A DNA stretch of 64,000 nt from Flavobacterium crocinum (GTDB lineage: Bacteria; Bacteroidota; Bacteroidia; Flavobacteriales; Flavobacteriaceae): positions 5,084,001-5,148,000 of the forward strand of contig NZ_CP029255.1 of the NCBI RefSeq assembly GCF_003122385.1. Direction: 5' to 3'. The notes beneath the pieces were generated by a model. It ran no database searches. It was given only the letters and a program-made list of their open reading frames with translations, and had not been told where the DNA came from. Numbering within the stretch: position 1 is the first letter of the stretch; the number at the start of each line of letters is the position of its first letter. The translations under genes and the position numbers were made by a program. This document shows positions 45,628-55,250 of this stretch, in pieces.

Positions 45628-45730
45628 TGTCATTTCGAGGAACGAGAAATCACACTCGAAATTCTACAAAGATTGGCGACATCCTGTGTGGAGTTACTAG
45701 TGCGATTTCTCTCTTCGGTCGAAATGACAA
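45628..45730. repeat. GTCATTTCGAGGAACGAG-type inverted repeat
   Basis: The arms TTGTCATTTCGAGGAACGAG (45628) and CTTCGGTCGAAATGACAA (45713) form an imperfect inverted pair of a motif widespread between Bacteroidetes genes. The related CCCGAGGAACGAGGGAT form occurs at 60220-60298. Confidence 0.6.
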
Positions 45731-45764
45731 AAAATCCGTTTAAACATTATATTAAAATAAAAAT

Positions 45765-45815
45765 CCGTGTCAATCCGCGCTTTCGCGAAAGCGAATCCGT
45801 TTCATCTGCGTTCTA
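45765..45815. repeat. Dispersed AATCCGTTT...ATCTGCGTT repeat, copy 1
   Basis: This segment contains TTTCGCGAAAGCGAATCCG followed by TTTCATCTGCG. A close copy, with TTTTCGCGATAGCGAATCCG and TTTATCTGTG, lies at 58070-58105. Both sit next to the 3' end of a minus-strand gene. Confidence 0.55.
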
Positions 45816-45824
45816 TATCACGAA

Positions 45825-46559
45825 TTAAAGATCTTTCAACATCGCTCTAGCTCGCTCTAGATCTTCAGCCGTATCGATACCAATTCCGACATGTTTAGTT
45901 TCGACCATTTTAATGCGTTTTCCGAATTCTAAATATCTCAGCTGTTCCAATTTCTCTGAAGCTTCTAAAGTTTTCATAGGAAGGCTGTAAAAGTCTAATA
46001 AAGCCTGTTTTCTAAAAGCATAGATTCCGATATGCTGAAAATATCTTACTCCAACATTTTTCTCTCTCGGATACGGAATTACAGATCTTGAAAAATACAA
46101 TGCAAACTGCGATTGATCTACCACCACTTTTACATTGTTTGGATTATTTATTTCGTCTACATTTGTAATTTCACGCATTAACGAAGCCAAATCGATTTTT
46201 CTGTCCGGATCATTTTTAAAAACTGACAAAACCTCAGCTAAAGGTTCCGCTTCCGTAAAAGGCTCATCACCCTGAACATTTACCACAATATCAACATCAA
46301 GATCTGCGATAGCTTCAGCAATTCTGTCACTTCCAGATTCATGCTCTTTGATGCTCATAATGGCTTTTCCACCATTTGAAACGATTTCATCAAAAATCAA
46401 ATCAGAATCGGTTACTACAAAAACATCGTCGAATAGTTTTGTCGAAACCGCAGCTTCATAGGTTCTCAGAATTATTGTTTTACCTCCTAAATCCTGCATC
46501 AGTTTTGCCGGAAAACGGGTTGAAGCATATCTGGCTGGAATTACTGCTATTATTTTCAT
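45825..46559 (-). CDS. kdsB: 3-deoxy-manno-octulosonate cytidylyltransferase
   Basis: KdsB activates Kdo with CTP to give CMP-Kdo for lipopolysaccharide core synthesis. The 244-residue protein has the nucleotide-binding N-terminus [15 protein letters not shown], the metal site VNVQGDEPF and the late [11 protein letters not shown] motif. Length is normal and the protein is cytoplasmic. It is convergent with the E1 gene, with repeats in between. Confidence 0.95.
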   Translation of the reverse strand: MKIIAVIPARYASTRFPAKLMQDLGGKTIILRTYEAAVSTKLFDDVFVVTDSDLIFDEIVSNGGKAIMSIKEHESGSDRIAEAIADLDVDIVVNVQGDEPFTEAEPLAEVLSVFKNDPDRKIDLASLMREITNVDEINNPNNVKVVVDQSQFALYFSRSVIPYPREKNVGVRYFQHIGIYAFRKQALLDFYSLPMKTLEASEKLEQLRYLEFGKRIKMVETKHVGIGIDTAEDLERARAMLKDL

Positions 46560-46763
46560 TCTTATATTTTACTGAGTTAAAAAAACTCAAAATTTAGTAA
46601 TTTAATTTTCACTGGTTTTAAGTGTTTGCAAATATGCAAAAATTACTTTTAAATTCTCTGTTTTTATATTTCTGTAAAGGATGAAAATCGTGTTCAGGAA
46701 TTTTCTATTTACCAGCAAACAATACATCGATTGATTATTCGTCTTATTTATTAAGGTAAGAAA

Positions 46764-47576
46764 TCAAACAAAAACTGTAACACGAAGATAAGTTGCAGGA
46801 ATTAATGTAGAATTTGTGTCATTACTTTTGTTTTGACTGTTAACTAATTCTCCAAGTTTAGCATACAAATCAGAAGTTTTTCCATTTTGTTCAGCAGCTT
46901 CAAAAGCATTCATGGTGGGACCATAATAAGTTTTTAATCGATTTAGCCACTCCGAAGGCGGGAATGCTGCTTTAAATGTAAAGGTATCTCTCTCAAAAGA
47001 AATATTTTCTTTAGGAACACCCGCATTTGTGAATCTTTCAATCACGTTATCCTCAATCCCCCAAAGCATCGGACTTATAAAACCCTCAGGAGGCGGTGGT
47101 GTAAATTCAGCACTAATCTTCAGGATTTGTGCAATCAGTGTTGGGTCTCCGGGTATCCAATTTCCCATAATAATTTTACCTCCAGGTCGTGTAACACGAA
47201 CCATTTCTTTAGCAACATCAAAAGGTTTTGGGGCAAACATTGCTCCAAAAATGCTCATCGTAACATCGAAAGACTGATTTTTTAATTCATTCAGATCGGT
47301 TGCGTCACCTTCTTGAAATACAATATTGTCCAATCCTTCCTTTTTTGCCCGAAGATTACCCGCTTCAACTAAATTTCTTGCTATATCAACACCTAAAACA
47401 TTGGCGCCTAATTTTGCCGAAGGTATTGCGGTGGTACCATCGCCACAGCCGAGATCTAAAACGTCACTGTTTTCTTTAATTCCAATTTTGGCAACCAATT
47501 CCGCACCGCTTTCTCTCATAGATTCTGCCACGCGTGTAAAATCGCCTTTTTCCCATAATGCTTTGTTTGGATTCAT
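46764..47576 (-). CDS. Class I SAM-dependent methyltransferase
   Basis: This 270-residue protein has the SAM-binding motif I DLGCGDGTTAIP, the motif II acidic residue in VLGVDIARN, and QEGDATDL. It belongs to the UbiE/methyltransferase-11 group; the substrate is unknown. No membrane segment. It stands alone, with about 200 bp to kdsB and a long repeat-rich gap upstream. Confidence 0.85.
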   Translation of the reverse strand: MNPNKALWEKGDFTRVAESMRESGAELVAKIGIKENSDVLDLGCGDGTTAIPSAKLGANVLGVDIARNLVEAGNLRAKKEGLDNIVFQEGDATDLNELKNQSFDVTMSIFGAMFAPKPFDVAKEMVRVTRPGGKIIMGNWIPGDPTLIAQILKISAEFTPPPPEGFISPMLWGIEDNVIERFTNAGVPKENISFERDTFTFKAAFPPSEWLNRLKTYYGPTMNAFEAAEQNGKTSDLYAKLGELVNSQNKSNDTNSTLIPATYLRVTVFV

Positions 47577-47908
47577 GTTAGTTTTATCAGTGATTATAGT
47601 GCTGATGCCGCACTCTTGCTTAATTTGTAAACATCTTCTATCATTTTTTAAATTATCACCAGTTAATCCTAAAAGGCATTTAAAAAACTACTTAAAAAAG
47701 AAGATACAAAACAAACAATCAACTGACAAACAACTAGTTATACAAAAATAAACAAATTTAGATGAAACATTTTACTATCTCACCAAATTTATTTTTTAAA
47801 CAAATTGTGTAGATTATAAATTTTTAGACCGTCGCTATTGATAATTAAAAACACCTTTGTGACGATACACATAAAAAAGTATTGGTTTGCGGAAGTTTTT
47901 TAAACTAA

Positions 47909-48037
47909 ATGAGGAAAAACAATCCTTCAATTGCATTCATAGGGCTCCCATATCCTAAAAACAGAAACGACATTTTATCTGTGTTTGAAAACGAAGATGA
48001 AATTGAATGTAAGTCGTTTAGTATATTCACTTTGTAA
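47909..48037 (+). CDS. Possible 42-residue peptide, unknown
   Basis: A small frame starting ATGAGGAAAAACAATCCT encodes a peptide with FIGLPYPKNRND and a charged C-terminal half. It lies in the 688-bp gap 47577-48264 and ends just before a repeat block. No signal peptide, homology or strong promoter was recognised. It could be a gene remnant or chance. The first part of the gap (47577-47900) shows nothing clear. Confidence 0.25.
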   Translation: MRKNNPSIAFIGLPYPKNRNDILSVFENEDEIECKSFSIFTL

Positions 48038-48040
48038 ACG

Positions 48041-48256
48041 TTTTTTTTTGCCACAGATTAAAAGGATTAAAAAGATTTTCTAACAATGCTTTTAAAATTT
48101 TCTCGCAGATTAAGCTGATTATTAATTCGAACGACCAATAAAAAAATCCGTTAAATCTGCAAAATCTTCGAGAAACAAAAAACTAAGCATCTATGAATCT
48201 TCACAATACTAAGCTTTTAAAATAAAAAATCTGTGAAAATCCTTTTAATCTGTGGC
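48041..48256. repeat. Nested inverted repeats of the CCACAGATTAAAAGGATT type
   Basis: The outer arms TTGCCACAGATTAAAAGGAT (48049) and ATCCTTTTAATCTGTGGC (48239) pair. Inner arms with TTTTCTCGCAGATTAA and ATCTGCAAAATCTTCGAGAA pair imperfectly. Together they form a 215-bp foldback directly after the helicase stop. Confidence 0.6.
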
Positions 48257-48264
48257 TAAAGTTT

Positions 48265-49674
48265 TTATTCCTCAAAACTTTCGTCCTTAAATCCTATCAA
48301 ATACAGCTTATTTTTGGCACGTGTCATTGCAGTATAAAGCCATCTAATATAATCACGATCAATTCCGTCTGGTAAATACGGTTGTTCTACAAAAACCGTG
48401 TTCCATTGTCCTCCCTGTGATTTATGACACGTAATAGCGTACGAAAATTTAACCTGAAGTCCGTTAAAATATTCGTTTTCTTTTACTTTTTGGAATCTCT
48501 TGTACTTCGTTGGTTCGTCTTCGTAATCCTTCATTACTTCTTCATACAGACGATTTGATTCTTCGTAAGTTAAAGAAGGAGATTCGCTTTTTAAAGTATC
48601 CAAAATCAAAACCGTCTCAAAAGGTTTCTGATCCGGATAATCGACCATTCTGATTTTTACTTTCGCGAATGTAAATCCGTATAATTCTCTTATTCCAAAT
48701 AATTCTAAAACTTCAATAATATCACCGTTGGCAATAAATCCGGCTTCATCCGTTTCTTTCAGCCAGAAATAATTATTCTTTACCACCATCAAAAAGTCAC
48801 CAACCGAAAGTTCGCTTTCTTTAAATAAAATTCGGCTTCTGATTTGTTCATTGTACTGATTGGCTCTTTTGTTGGAACGAACGATAAAGGCTGTATCTTC
48901 AATACTATAATTGCTGTACGCCATATTAATTGCATCCTGAATATCGTAACCATCAGTTAATCGGACAATATCTTTAAACTTTTTTACATTAAATCGAAAT
49001 TCAGTGATAAAGCTCTCTTTCAGTAATTCACGTAATTCCGTAGCATTGTACAAAATCCCTGAACTTTCTTCCTGACGCATTACTTCGTCTAATTCGATAT
49101 GTTCAATTTCTTTGCTGTAATGAAACCCTAAAGTATCAATATCCAAAGCCGGACTCACATCTAAATTAACTGGTGGAAGCTGAGCCGTATCTCCCAAAAG
49201 AAGCATTTTACAGTTTTGCCCCGAATACACATAATTGATCAAATCATCCAAAAGTGAACCACTGTCTAAAGTACTGTCTGAAATCATCGAAGCCTCATCG
49301 ACAATAAAAATGGTGTTTTTATGTTTGTTAACCTGTTTCGTAAAAGCCACTCCTCCACCCGATGATTTTTTAGGGAAATATATTTTTTTATGAATCGTAA
49401 AGGCTGGAGTATTTGAATAATTTGAAATCACTTTCGCCGCGCGTCCAGTTGGTGCCAGCAAAACGTATTTCTTATTAATATCTCCCAAATTGTTTACAAT
49501 CGTAGAGATTACAGTCGTTTTTCCTGTTCCGGCATATCCCTTCAAAACGAAAATAGTGTCGTTTTGCGGTTCGGTTAAAAAAATAGCGATTTTTTGAAAA
49601 AAGATATCCTGTTTAAGCGTTGGAACAAAAGGAAATCGTTTTTGTAAAATACCGTAAAAGTGTGCTGAATTCAT
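48265..49674 (-). CDS. RecD-like (superfamily 1) ATP-dependent DNA helicase
   Basis: The protein has about 469 residues. It shows Walker A GYAGTGKTT, Walker B FIVDEASMI, a later ATPase motif LLGDTAQLPP, motif VI-like TAMTRAKNKLYLI and the RecD signature ITCHKSQGGQW. It resembles the helicase core of RecD2/TraA-type enzymes without a long N-terminal extension, a common short flavobacterial form. I chose ATG 49674; an upstream in-frame TTG at 49722 would add a poorly conserved segment. A GAACTTTG element lies just upstream. Role: DNA unwinding in repair or recombination. Confidence 0.9.
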   Translation of the reverse strand: MNSAHFYGILQKRFPFVPTLKQDIFFQKIAIFLTEPQNDTIFVLKGYAGTGKTTVISTIVNNLGDINKKYVLLAPTGRAAKVISNYSNTPAFTIHKKIYFPKKSSGGGVAFTKQVNKHKNTIFIVDEASMISDSTLDSGSLLDDLINYVYSGQNCKMLLLGDTAQLPPVNLDVSPALDIDTLGFHYSKEIEHIELDEVMRQEESSGILYNATELRELLKESFITEFRFNVKKFKDIVRLTDGYDIQDAINMAYSNYSIEDTAFIVRSNKRANQYNEQIRSRILFKESELSVGDFLMVVKNNYFWLKETDEAGFIANGDIIEVLELFGIRELYGFTFAKVKIRMVDYPDQKPFETVLILDTLKSESPSLTYEESNRLYEEVMKDYEDEPTKYKRFQKVKENEYFNGLQVKFSYAITCHKSQGGQWNTVFVEQPYLPDGIDRDYIRWLYTAMTRAKNKLYLIGFKDESFEE

Positions 49675-49749
49675 AAGGAAAATTTGAAACGCAAAGTTCG
49701 CCTTTTTTAATGAGAAGAACAATTAGAATGTAAGTAGCAAAAATAAAAT

Positions 49750-49821
49750 CAAACCATATAAGCAATATAAGTTCATTTAAAAACAAACAACTTAAATTGA
49801 CTGACATTACTTATATGGTTC
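49750..49821. repeat. ACCATATAAG-type inverted repeat, copy 2
   Basis: The arms AAACCATATAAGCAATATAAG (49751) and ACTTATATGGTT (49810) match the copy at 39911. Located between the helicase and DUF3822 genes. Confidence 0.6.
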
Positions 49822-49972
49822 AAAAAAATTAATAGTAATGTAACGTCTTCCTAACTTTACTTCAGAATTGTTTTTTGAAATTGCAATTATAATTGTTCCT
49901 TTTTAATTTGTAAGTTTGTGGTCGCTTAAATTCTTTCTTGATTTAAAACAGGTAACGAATTGTAAATCAATT

Positions 49973-50794
49973 ATGTCATTACACAACACCAACATTACTT
50001 CAAAAAATTACAAAAAACTTTCTATTCAGGTTTCACTGTCTGGATTTTCATATTGCTGTTTTGATACTTTAAATAATGTCATTACTTCTTTTAAAGAAAT
50101 TAAATTTGATACTTCAAACAAAACGGCTAAAATTGAAGATTTATTAAGTGATGCCTTCAAGAACAATCCTGAATTAAAAGGTAATTATGACGATGTGATG
50201 GTTATTCATACCAACAATCTTTCGACTTTTGTTCCGACTGCTTTGTTTGATGAAAATTACCTTGGAAGTTATCTGCAATACACGACAAAAGTATTTGAAA
50301 CTGATTTCTTTACTTTTGACCGAATTCCAAATTACGAAATGAATTCTGTTTATATTCCGTATGTGAATATCAATAATTTCCTGATTGACAATGTTGGATC
50401 TTTTAATTACAGACATGCCAACACTATTTTGGTCGAAAAACTGCTGGATAATTCCCGTAATGATGACGAAAAGAAAATGGTCATCAATTTTAATCCCGGG
50501 AATTTTGAAATCATAGTGGTTCAGAATCAGAAGCTTTTATTGTTTAATTCATTTGAATATCAGACACCGGAAGATTTTATTTATTACATTTTGTTTACTG
50601 CAGAACAATTAAGCATGAATCCGGAAAGTTTTAGATTAGAATTTCTGGGAACTATATCAGAAAATGATCCATTCTATCAGATTGCTTACAAATATGTTCG
50701 CCATATTTCTTTCCTTGACGTTTCTAAACTTCAGGAAAAAAATAGTTTTTCAACAGCTCAAAATCAAAAACATTATATCTTATTTCAATCATGA
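49973..50794 (+). CDS. DUF3822-family protein
   Basis: This 273-residue cytoplasmic protein fits DUF3822, found in Bacteroidetes next to rsmD. It may adopt an actin/ASKHA-like fold, but the function is unknown. It contains LSIQVSLSGFSYCCFD near the start and a late region ENDPFYQIAYKYVRHISF. I chose ATG 49973; upstream in-frame TTG starts are less likely. Its stop overlaps the rsmD start by 4 bp, so translation is coupled, which suggests a link to ribosome maturation. Confidence 0.82.
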   Translation: MSLHNTNITSKNYKKLSIQVSLSGFSYCCFDTLNNVITSFKEIKFDTSNKTAKIEDLLSDAFKNNPELKGNYDDVMVIHTNNLSTFVPTALFDENYLGSYLQYTTKVFETDFFTFDRIPNYEMNSVYIPYVNINNFLIDNVGSFNYRHANTILVEKLLDNSRNDDEKKMVINFNPGNFEIIVVQNQKLLLFNSFEYQTPEDFIYYILFTAEQLSMNPESFRLEFLGTISENDPFYQIAYKYVRHISFLDVSKLQEKNSFSTAQNQKHYILFQS

Positions 50795-51396
50795 GAATCA
50801 TTTCAGGAAAATACAAAGGGCGCCGCATTAATCCGCCAAAAAATCTGCCTGTAAGACCTACGACTGATATGAGTAAAGAAGCATTGTTTAATGTATTGAA
50901 CAATCATTTCAATTTTGACAGCTTAAAGGTTTTGGATTTGTTTTCGGGAACGGGCAATATCAGTTTTGAATTCGCTTCACGCGGAAGCGCACCCATTACG
51001 TCTGTAGATGGCGATTTCGGCTGCGTAAAATTCATCAAACAAGTTTCATCAGAATTTGATTTTGATATCGCTGCGACAAAAAGTGATGTTTTTAAGTTTT
51101 TAGACAATGCTAAAACCACTTACGATATCATTTTTGCTGATCCTCCTTATGGATTGGATCAGGCGACTTTTGAAAAAATCGTTTTGACAGTTTTCGAAAG
51201 AGATTTATTGGAAGAAGACGGAATGATGATTATTGAACATTCTAAATATACCAAACTCGATCATATGAGTAATTTTTCATTTCAGAAAAGCTACGGCGGT
51301 TCTTTTTTTAGTTTCTTCGAACTAAATTCAACCGATGACGATGAAGAATTACCACACGATACTACAAAAAAAGAACCTGAAGAAGACGAAGGTTAA
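50791..51396 (+). CDS. rsmD: 16S rRNA (guanine966-N2)-methyltransferase
   Basis: RsmD methylates G966 of 16S rRNA in the small subunit. This 201-residue protein has the family start MRIISGKYKGRRINPPK, the RPTTDMSKEALFNVL block, SAM motif DLFSGTGNISFE and the catalytic DPPYGLD. A short acidic tail (TTKKEPEEDEG) is an add-on. It overlaps the DUF3822 gene by 4 bp, and a strong bidirectional terminator follows. Confidence 0.95.
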   Translation: MRIISGKYKGRRINPPKNLPVRPTTDMSKEALFNVLNNHFNFDSLKVLDLFSGTGNISFEFASRGSAPITSVDGDFGCVKFIKQVSSEFDFDIAATKSDVFKFLDNAKTTYDIIFADPPYGLDQATFEKIVLTVFERDLLEEDGMMIIEHSKYTKLDHMSNFSFQKSYGGSFFSFFELNSTDDDEELPHDTTKKEPEEDEG

Positions 51397-51417
51397 TTTT
51401 ATCAAATTCCAAAAATT

Positions 51418-51462
51418 AAAAATTCCAAATTCCAATTTGACGCTTGGAATTTGGAATTTTTT
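51418..51462. terminator. Bidirectional terminator between rsmD and the barrel receptor gene
   Basis: The perfect arms AAATTCCAAATTCCAA and TTGGAATTTGGAATTT have a 9-nt loop and A/T runs on both sides. It lies between two convergent genes. Confidence 0.85.
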
Positions 51463-51479
51463 ATTTTGGAATTTACTTT

Positions 51480-53597
51480 CTATCTGATTCTGTTTTCGTT
51501 TTCATTGACACTTTTTTCTTTGAATTCACTTTCTTTAATTTTTCCAAAAGAATAGCGGAGCGTAATCGAAACTTCATTAGCATCAACCAAATATCTGGCT
51601 CTTGAACTGATAGTATTGATTGTAAAACGTTCTGAATAAATAGTATTCTTGAAAATATCATTATAATTCAAAGTGCATGTCCAGTTTTTACCAAATGATT
51701 TTGCCAGCGAAAGATCAAAAATCAATTTTGCATTTCGTTCAAAAACACCCTCTTTTTGTTTGGTTGCACCCCAAAAAGACAAAACAAAAGTAAAATCTTT
51801 TGGAAGTTTAAATGTATTATTGGAATAGTAATACAAATAGGTTTTGGATGAATTGAATGCTGCAGCATCATCTTCAATTTTGTTGGTTGCAAAAATTAAA
51901 GAATTCATATTTGTCCAAAATTTATAAGTGAAAGGCAATGTAAATTCGATATTATAACCGGATTCTTTTCGGAAATTTTTCTCTGTAAAAGTCAAAACAT
52001 TGTTCTGATCATCAAATATAAAATCCTGATACGTCGGATTTTTGTTTTGATACAAAGTCAGCTTTACCGATTTATCGTGATATTGGAAAACAGTTGAAAT
52101 CACATCTATATAAGTCGGTCCCAAATTGATATTACTTCCATAAATAAAATACGGATTGATGTAAGTCGCAATCATACTTAAAGACGAATAATTTGGTCTT
52201 GAAATACTTTTAGCATAATCGACACTTAGACTTTTAGTACTGTCGATTGTAAACGACAACTGCGCTTTTGGAAAAAGGTTCGTATAATTTTTATCAATCA
52301 AAAAAGCATTATCCGTACTGTATTTTGCGCTGACATTGGTATTTTCCAGTCTAAGTCCGACTGAAAAATCAACTTTTTTAATTTTTCCTGAAAGCTGAGT
52401 ATATACCGCCGAATTGGCTTCTTTAAAGTGATAATCGAAAGTGGTGTTTTCGTTTTTATCATAATCAAAAACATCATAATCCGATTTAGATTTGGCAGAA
52501 GAATACAATCCGCCGTATTCCCAGTTCCATTCGTTTTTAAACTTTTTTTCCAAATCAATTCGACAGGAAAATACATCGACATCAAACTTTTGATTACGAT
52601 TCTGAGATAATTCCAGTTCAGTTTCATTAAAATTATTCTGCACTAAACTCCACAAATCCTGATTAAAGTTGGAACCCTGAAGACCAACAAACAGTTTCGT
52701 ATCAATTGCTTTTATTTTCTTCGAATAATTGACAAACGAATTAATGAAATTCTTTGAACTGGAATTATCACTGAAGGTGTATACGTTATTTTCTTCGTTG
52801 TGATTTTTGTTAAAAGTAAATGTATTGATATCAAAAGTGTCGTTACGTCTTCTACCATTTACATTCACAGAAAAATAATCTTCTTCATTAATTTTATAAA
52901 ATAACCCTCCACCAAAAATATATTCTTTTCTGTAAGTAACCGCCGAAACATCATAATCTGACACTATATTTGCCTGCGGAATCTGATAAGCAATACTGTG
53001 GTTTTCCCAAGGTTGTAATTTGTTATAATTGAAATTAGCTTTCCATTCCAGTTTATTCTTTTTAAAACTAGAATTGAGACCCAGATAATTATTATAGTTT
53101 TTTTTGAAAGAAGCGGTTTCAGAAACATTCGTTTTAAAACCGTCTTTCCTGCTTAATTTTCTGGTAATCAAAATCACTGCACGACCTTCGGCTTCGTATT
53201 TCGAAGACGGATTCTGAATAATCTCTATGGTTTTGATATCATCAACAGAAAGAGCATTTAAATCGTTCATTCCTACTTTTTGATTGTCAATATAAATCAG
53301 TGGATTTCCTTTTCCGACAATCGAAATACTTTCGCGATCTGCACTCACTTGTACATTTGGAAGTTTCGAAAGTAAATCAACCGGATTGGGAATTGAATTA
53401 TAAACAGAATTGGCAACATCGACTTTTATATTTCCGTTGGTATTGGTAAAAGTCTTTTTGTTTTGGGCTACAACAACTTCTTTCAACTCCTGATTAGAAA
53501 TTGAATCTTTTGGCGTTTCATTTTGCGCTTGAGCAACAAATGAAAGACAGAAAAGCAAAAGTGCAATTAAAAGTTTTAATGGCAGATAGATATTCAT
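51480..53597 (-). CDS. TonB-dependent receptor-like outer membrane beta-barrel protein
   Basis: The 705-residue protein has a signal peptide (about 1-24, VAQAQ), a TonB-box-like LKEVVVAQ segment and a plug domain (about 50-150: NPVDLLSKLPNVQVS, IIQNPSSKYEAEG). A large barrel of the OMP_b-brl_3 type follows, with strands such as GGGLFYKINEEDYFSVNVNG. It lacks the N-terminal carboxypeptidase-like domain seen in many such proteins and has an unusually short tail after the last strand (SFGKIKESEFKEKS). The substrate is unknown. It is divergent from a histidine kinase/response regulator operon, which may control it. Confidence 0.85.
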   Translation of the reverse strand: MNIYLPLKLLIALLLFCLSFVAQAQNETPKDSISNQELKEVVVAQNKKTFTNTNGNIKVDVANSVYNSIPNPVDLLSKLPNVQVSADRESISIVGKGNPLIYIDNQKVGMNDLNALSVDDIKTIEIIQNPSSKYEAEGRAVILITRKLSRKDGFKTNVSETASFKKNYNNYLGLNSSFKKNKLEWKANFNYNKLQPWENHSIAYQIPQANIVSDYDVSAVTYRKEYIFGGGLFYKINEEDYFSVNVNGRRRNDTFDINTFTFNKNHNEENNVYTFSDNSSSKNFINSFVNYSKKIKAIDTKLFVGLQGSNFNQDLWSLVQNNFNETELELSQNRNQKFDVDVFSCRIDLEKKFKNEWNWEYGGLYSSAKSKSDYDVFDYDKNENTTFDYHFKEANSAVYTQLSGKIKKVDFSVGLRLENTNVSAKYSTDNAFLIDKNYTNLFPKAQLSFTIDSTKSLSVDYAKSISRPNYSSLSMIATYINPYFIYGSNINLGPTYIDVISTVFQYHDKSVKLTLYQNKNPTYQDFIFDDQNNVLTFTEKNFRKESGYNIEFTLPFTYKFWTNMNSLIFATNKIEDDAAAFNSSKTYLYYYSNNTFKLPKDFTFVLSFWGATKQKEGVFERNAKLIFDLSLAKSFGKNWTCTLNYNDIFKNTIYSERFTINTISSRARYLVDANEVSITLRYSFGKIKESEFKEKSVNENENRIR

Positions 53598-53747
53598 TTT
53601 TATCGTTTTTTGGTTTATGACAGTGCAAAAATGCTCTGAAAAACCAATTGCGGAGGTTAATGGTAGGTTAATGCGGAGTTAACGGGCTATTTATGCTTTA
53701 AAAACATTATTTTTGACGAAGAAAATTAGCCTATTGATTTTTAAATC

Positions 53748-53809
53748 TCTCGCAGATTTAGCAAATTGAGCAGATTTTTTATCTCCTAAATCAGCTAAAT
53801 CTGCGGGAG
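53748..53809. repeat. Inverted repeat TCTCGCAGATTTAGC, divergent intergenic region
   Basis: The arms TCTCGCAGATTTAGC (53748) and GCTAAATCTGCGGGAGA (53793) pair imperfectly. It lies in the 284-bp region between the barrel gene and the kinase gene, and shares its CGCAGATT core with the block at 48041-48256. Confidence 0.55.
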
Positions 53810-53881
53810 AAAATTTTGTGGAAATAATTTTTAAAAACTTGTTCAATCAGAGTTATCTGTAAGCTACAATTTGAAACAACA

Positions 53882-55240
53882 ATGAAACAAAGAATCAACT
53901 TATTAATCTCATTTTCCGTAATCGCACTTATCGTGCTGATGACCGTACAATGTTATTTGGTAAAAACGGCTTACGAATACAAAGTCGCGCAGTTTCATAC
54001 CCAGATTAAAAATGAAATCGCTCAAATCACAAATAATTACAGCGATATCGATTCTGCTTTGGTTGCTAAAAAGGAAGCACTTTATAAAAGTCTTTCTGAG
54101 AATTATATTAAAGGAAAAAATTCTAAACTGGATATTAAAGTTGGTGTTTTAAAAAATGATTATCAAAGTGCTTTAACAAAGGAAATTCAAAGAAAATTTG
54201 AAAGAGATTTACCGAATTTTAAAATTGATTTCGCCATCGTTTTAAACAAATTTATTTTATATAAAAACGAAAAAAAAGCTGATACCATTTTCTCTGAAAA
54301 ACCTTTTATCCAGAATAAATTATACGGAAATCTGGCTTCTTTAAATCATGCTTTTCTGGTTCGAAATTATGTTGGAACAACGAATGGAATTTATGAAAAC
54401 GAAGAATATCAATTATTGACCGAAGACTCGATGTACGTTTCTGTTATTGATTGGGAAATGATTATTTTGAGAAGAATGACTTTTATCCTGATTCTTTCTT
54501 TATTTTCGATCCTGACTTTAATTACACTGTTTGTTATTGCTTTGAAAGCTTTAATTAAACAAAAGAAAGTAAGCGATGTTAAAACAGATTTCATCAATAA
54601 TATTACACACGAACTAAAAACGCCTCTTGCCACTTTAGGGATTTCTACAAAGATTTTAGAGCAGAAGAACATTCGCGAAAACGAAGAAAACTTTAATGCC
54701 ATTGTCAATACCATTTCGCGTCAGAATAATCGTTTACAGAGTTTGATAGATCAGGTTATGGCCAATTCGTTAGCAGAAAATGAAATCGAATTACAAAAAG
54801 AAAAAATCGAAACAGAAGATTTTTTGCTTTCTATTGTAAATGATTTTAAAATTACGTTTCCAAAAATCGATTTAAAAACAGATTTCCAGACTGAAAAAAC
54901 AATATTAATTTTAGACCGATTTCATCTCACAACGGCATTTCTGAATATTCTAGAAAATGCTGTGAAATATGGTTCTAATACGATAACCGTTAAAACAAAA
55001 ATTATCGAAAATCAGTTTTCTATAAGTATTGAAGATGACGGAATTGGAATTGCAAAAAACAAACAATCGCTTCTTTTTGAAAAATTCTACCGTGTTGAAC
55101 AAGGAAATCTGCACAATACTAAAGGTTTAGGTCTCGGATTGTATTATGTTTCTCAAATTGTAAAAGCGCATCAGGGTACTATTAATGTGATCAGCGATTT
55201 AGGAAAAGGAACCGAGTTTACCATTTTATTAAAAGTTTAA
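53882..55240 (+). CDS. Sensor histidine kinase
   Basis: This 452-residue kinase has two membrane segments (about 8-28 and 198-222) around a periplasmic sensor of about 170 residues. Then come a HisKA domain with NITHELKTPLAT (His243) and a full HATPase domain: LENAVKYG (N box), EDDGIGIAKNK (G1) and GLGLGLYYVSQ (G2). It should autophosphorylate and pass phosphate to the response regulator encoded 10 bp downstream. Close packing and divergence from the barrel receptor gene suggest these three form one regulatory unit. The signal is unknown. Confidence 0.94.
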   Translation: MKQRINLLISFSVIALIVLMTVQCYLVKTAYEYKVAQFHTQIKNEIAQITNNYSDIDSALVAKKEALYKSLSENYIKGKNSKLDIKVGVLKNDYQSALTKEIQRKFERDLPNFKIDFAIVLNKFILYKNEKKADTIFSEKPFIQNKLYGNLASLNHAFLVRNYVGTTNGIYENEEYQLLTEDSMYVSVIDWEMIILRRMTFILILSLFSILTLITLFVIALKALIKQKKVSDVKTDFINNITHELKTPLATLGISTKILEQKNIRENEENFNAIVNTISRQNNRLQSLIDQVMANSLAENEIELQKEKIETEDFLLSIVNDFKITFPKIDLKTDFQTEKTILILDRFHLTTAFLNILENAVKYGSNTITVKTKIIENQFSISIEDDGIGIAKNKQSLLFEKFYRVEQGNLHNTKGLGLGLYYVSQIVKAHQGTINVISDLGKGTEFTILLKV

Positions 55241-55250
55241 ATCCCTTATT

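Noticed and set aside
45595..45828. Small plus-strand frame after the E1 gene
   Set aside because: It runs through the terminator and two dispersed repeats, so it is repeat sequence rather than a gene.
47029..47751. Plus-strand open frames over the methyltransferase gene
   Set aside because: Opposite-strand shadows of a well-supported methyltransferase; composition is low-complexity and no start signals were seen.
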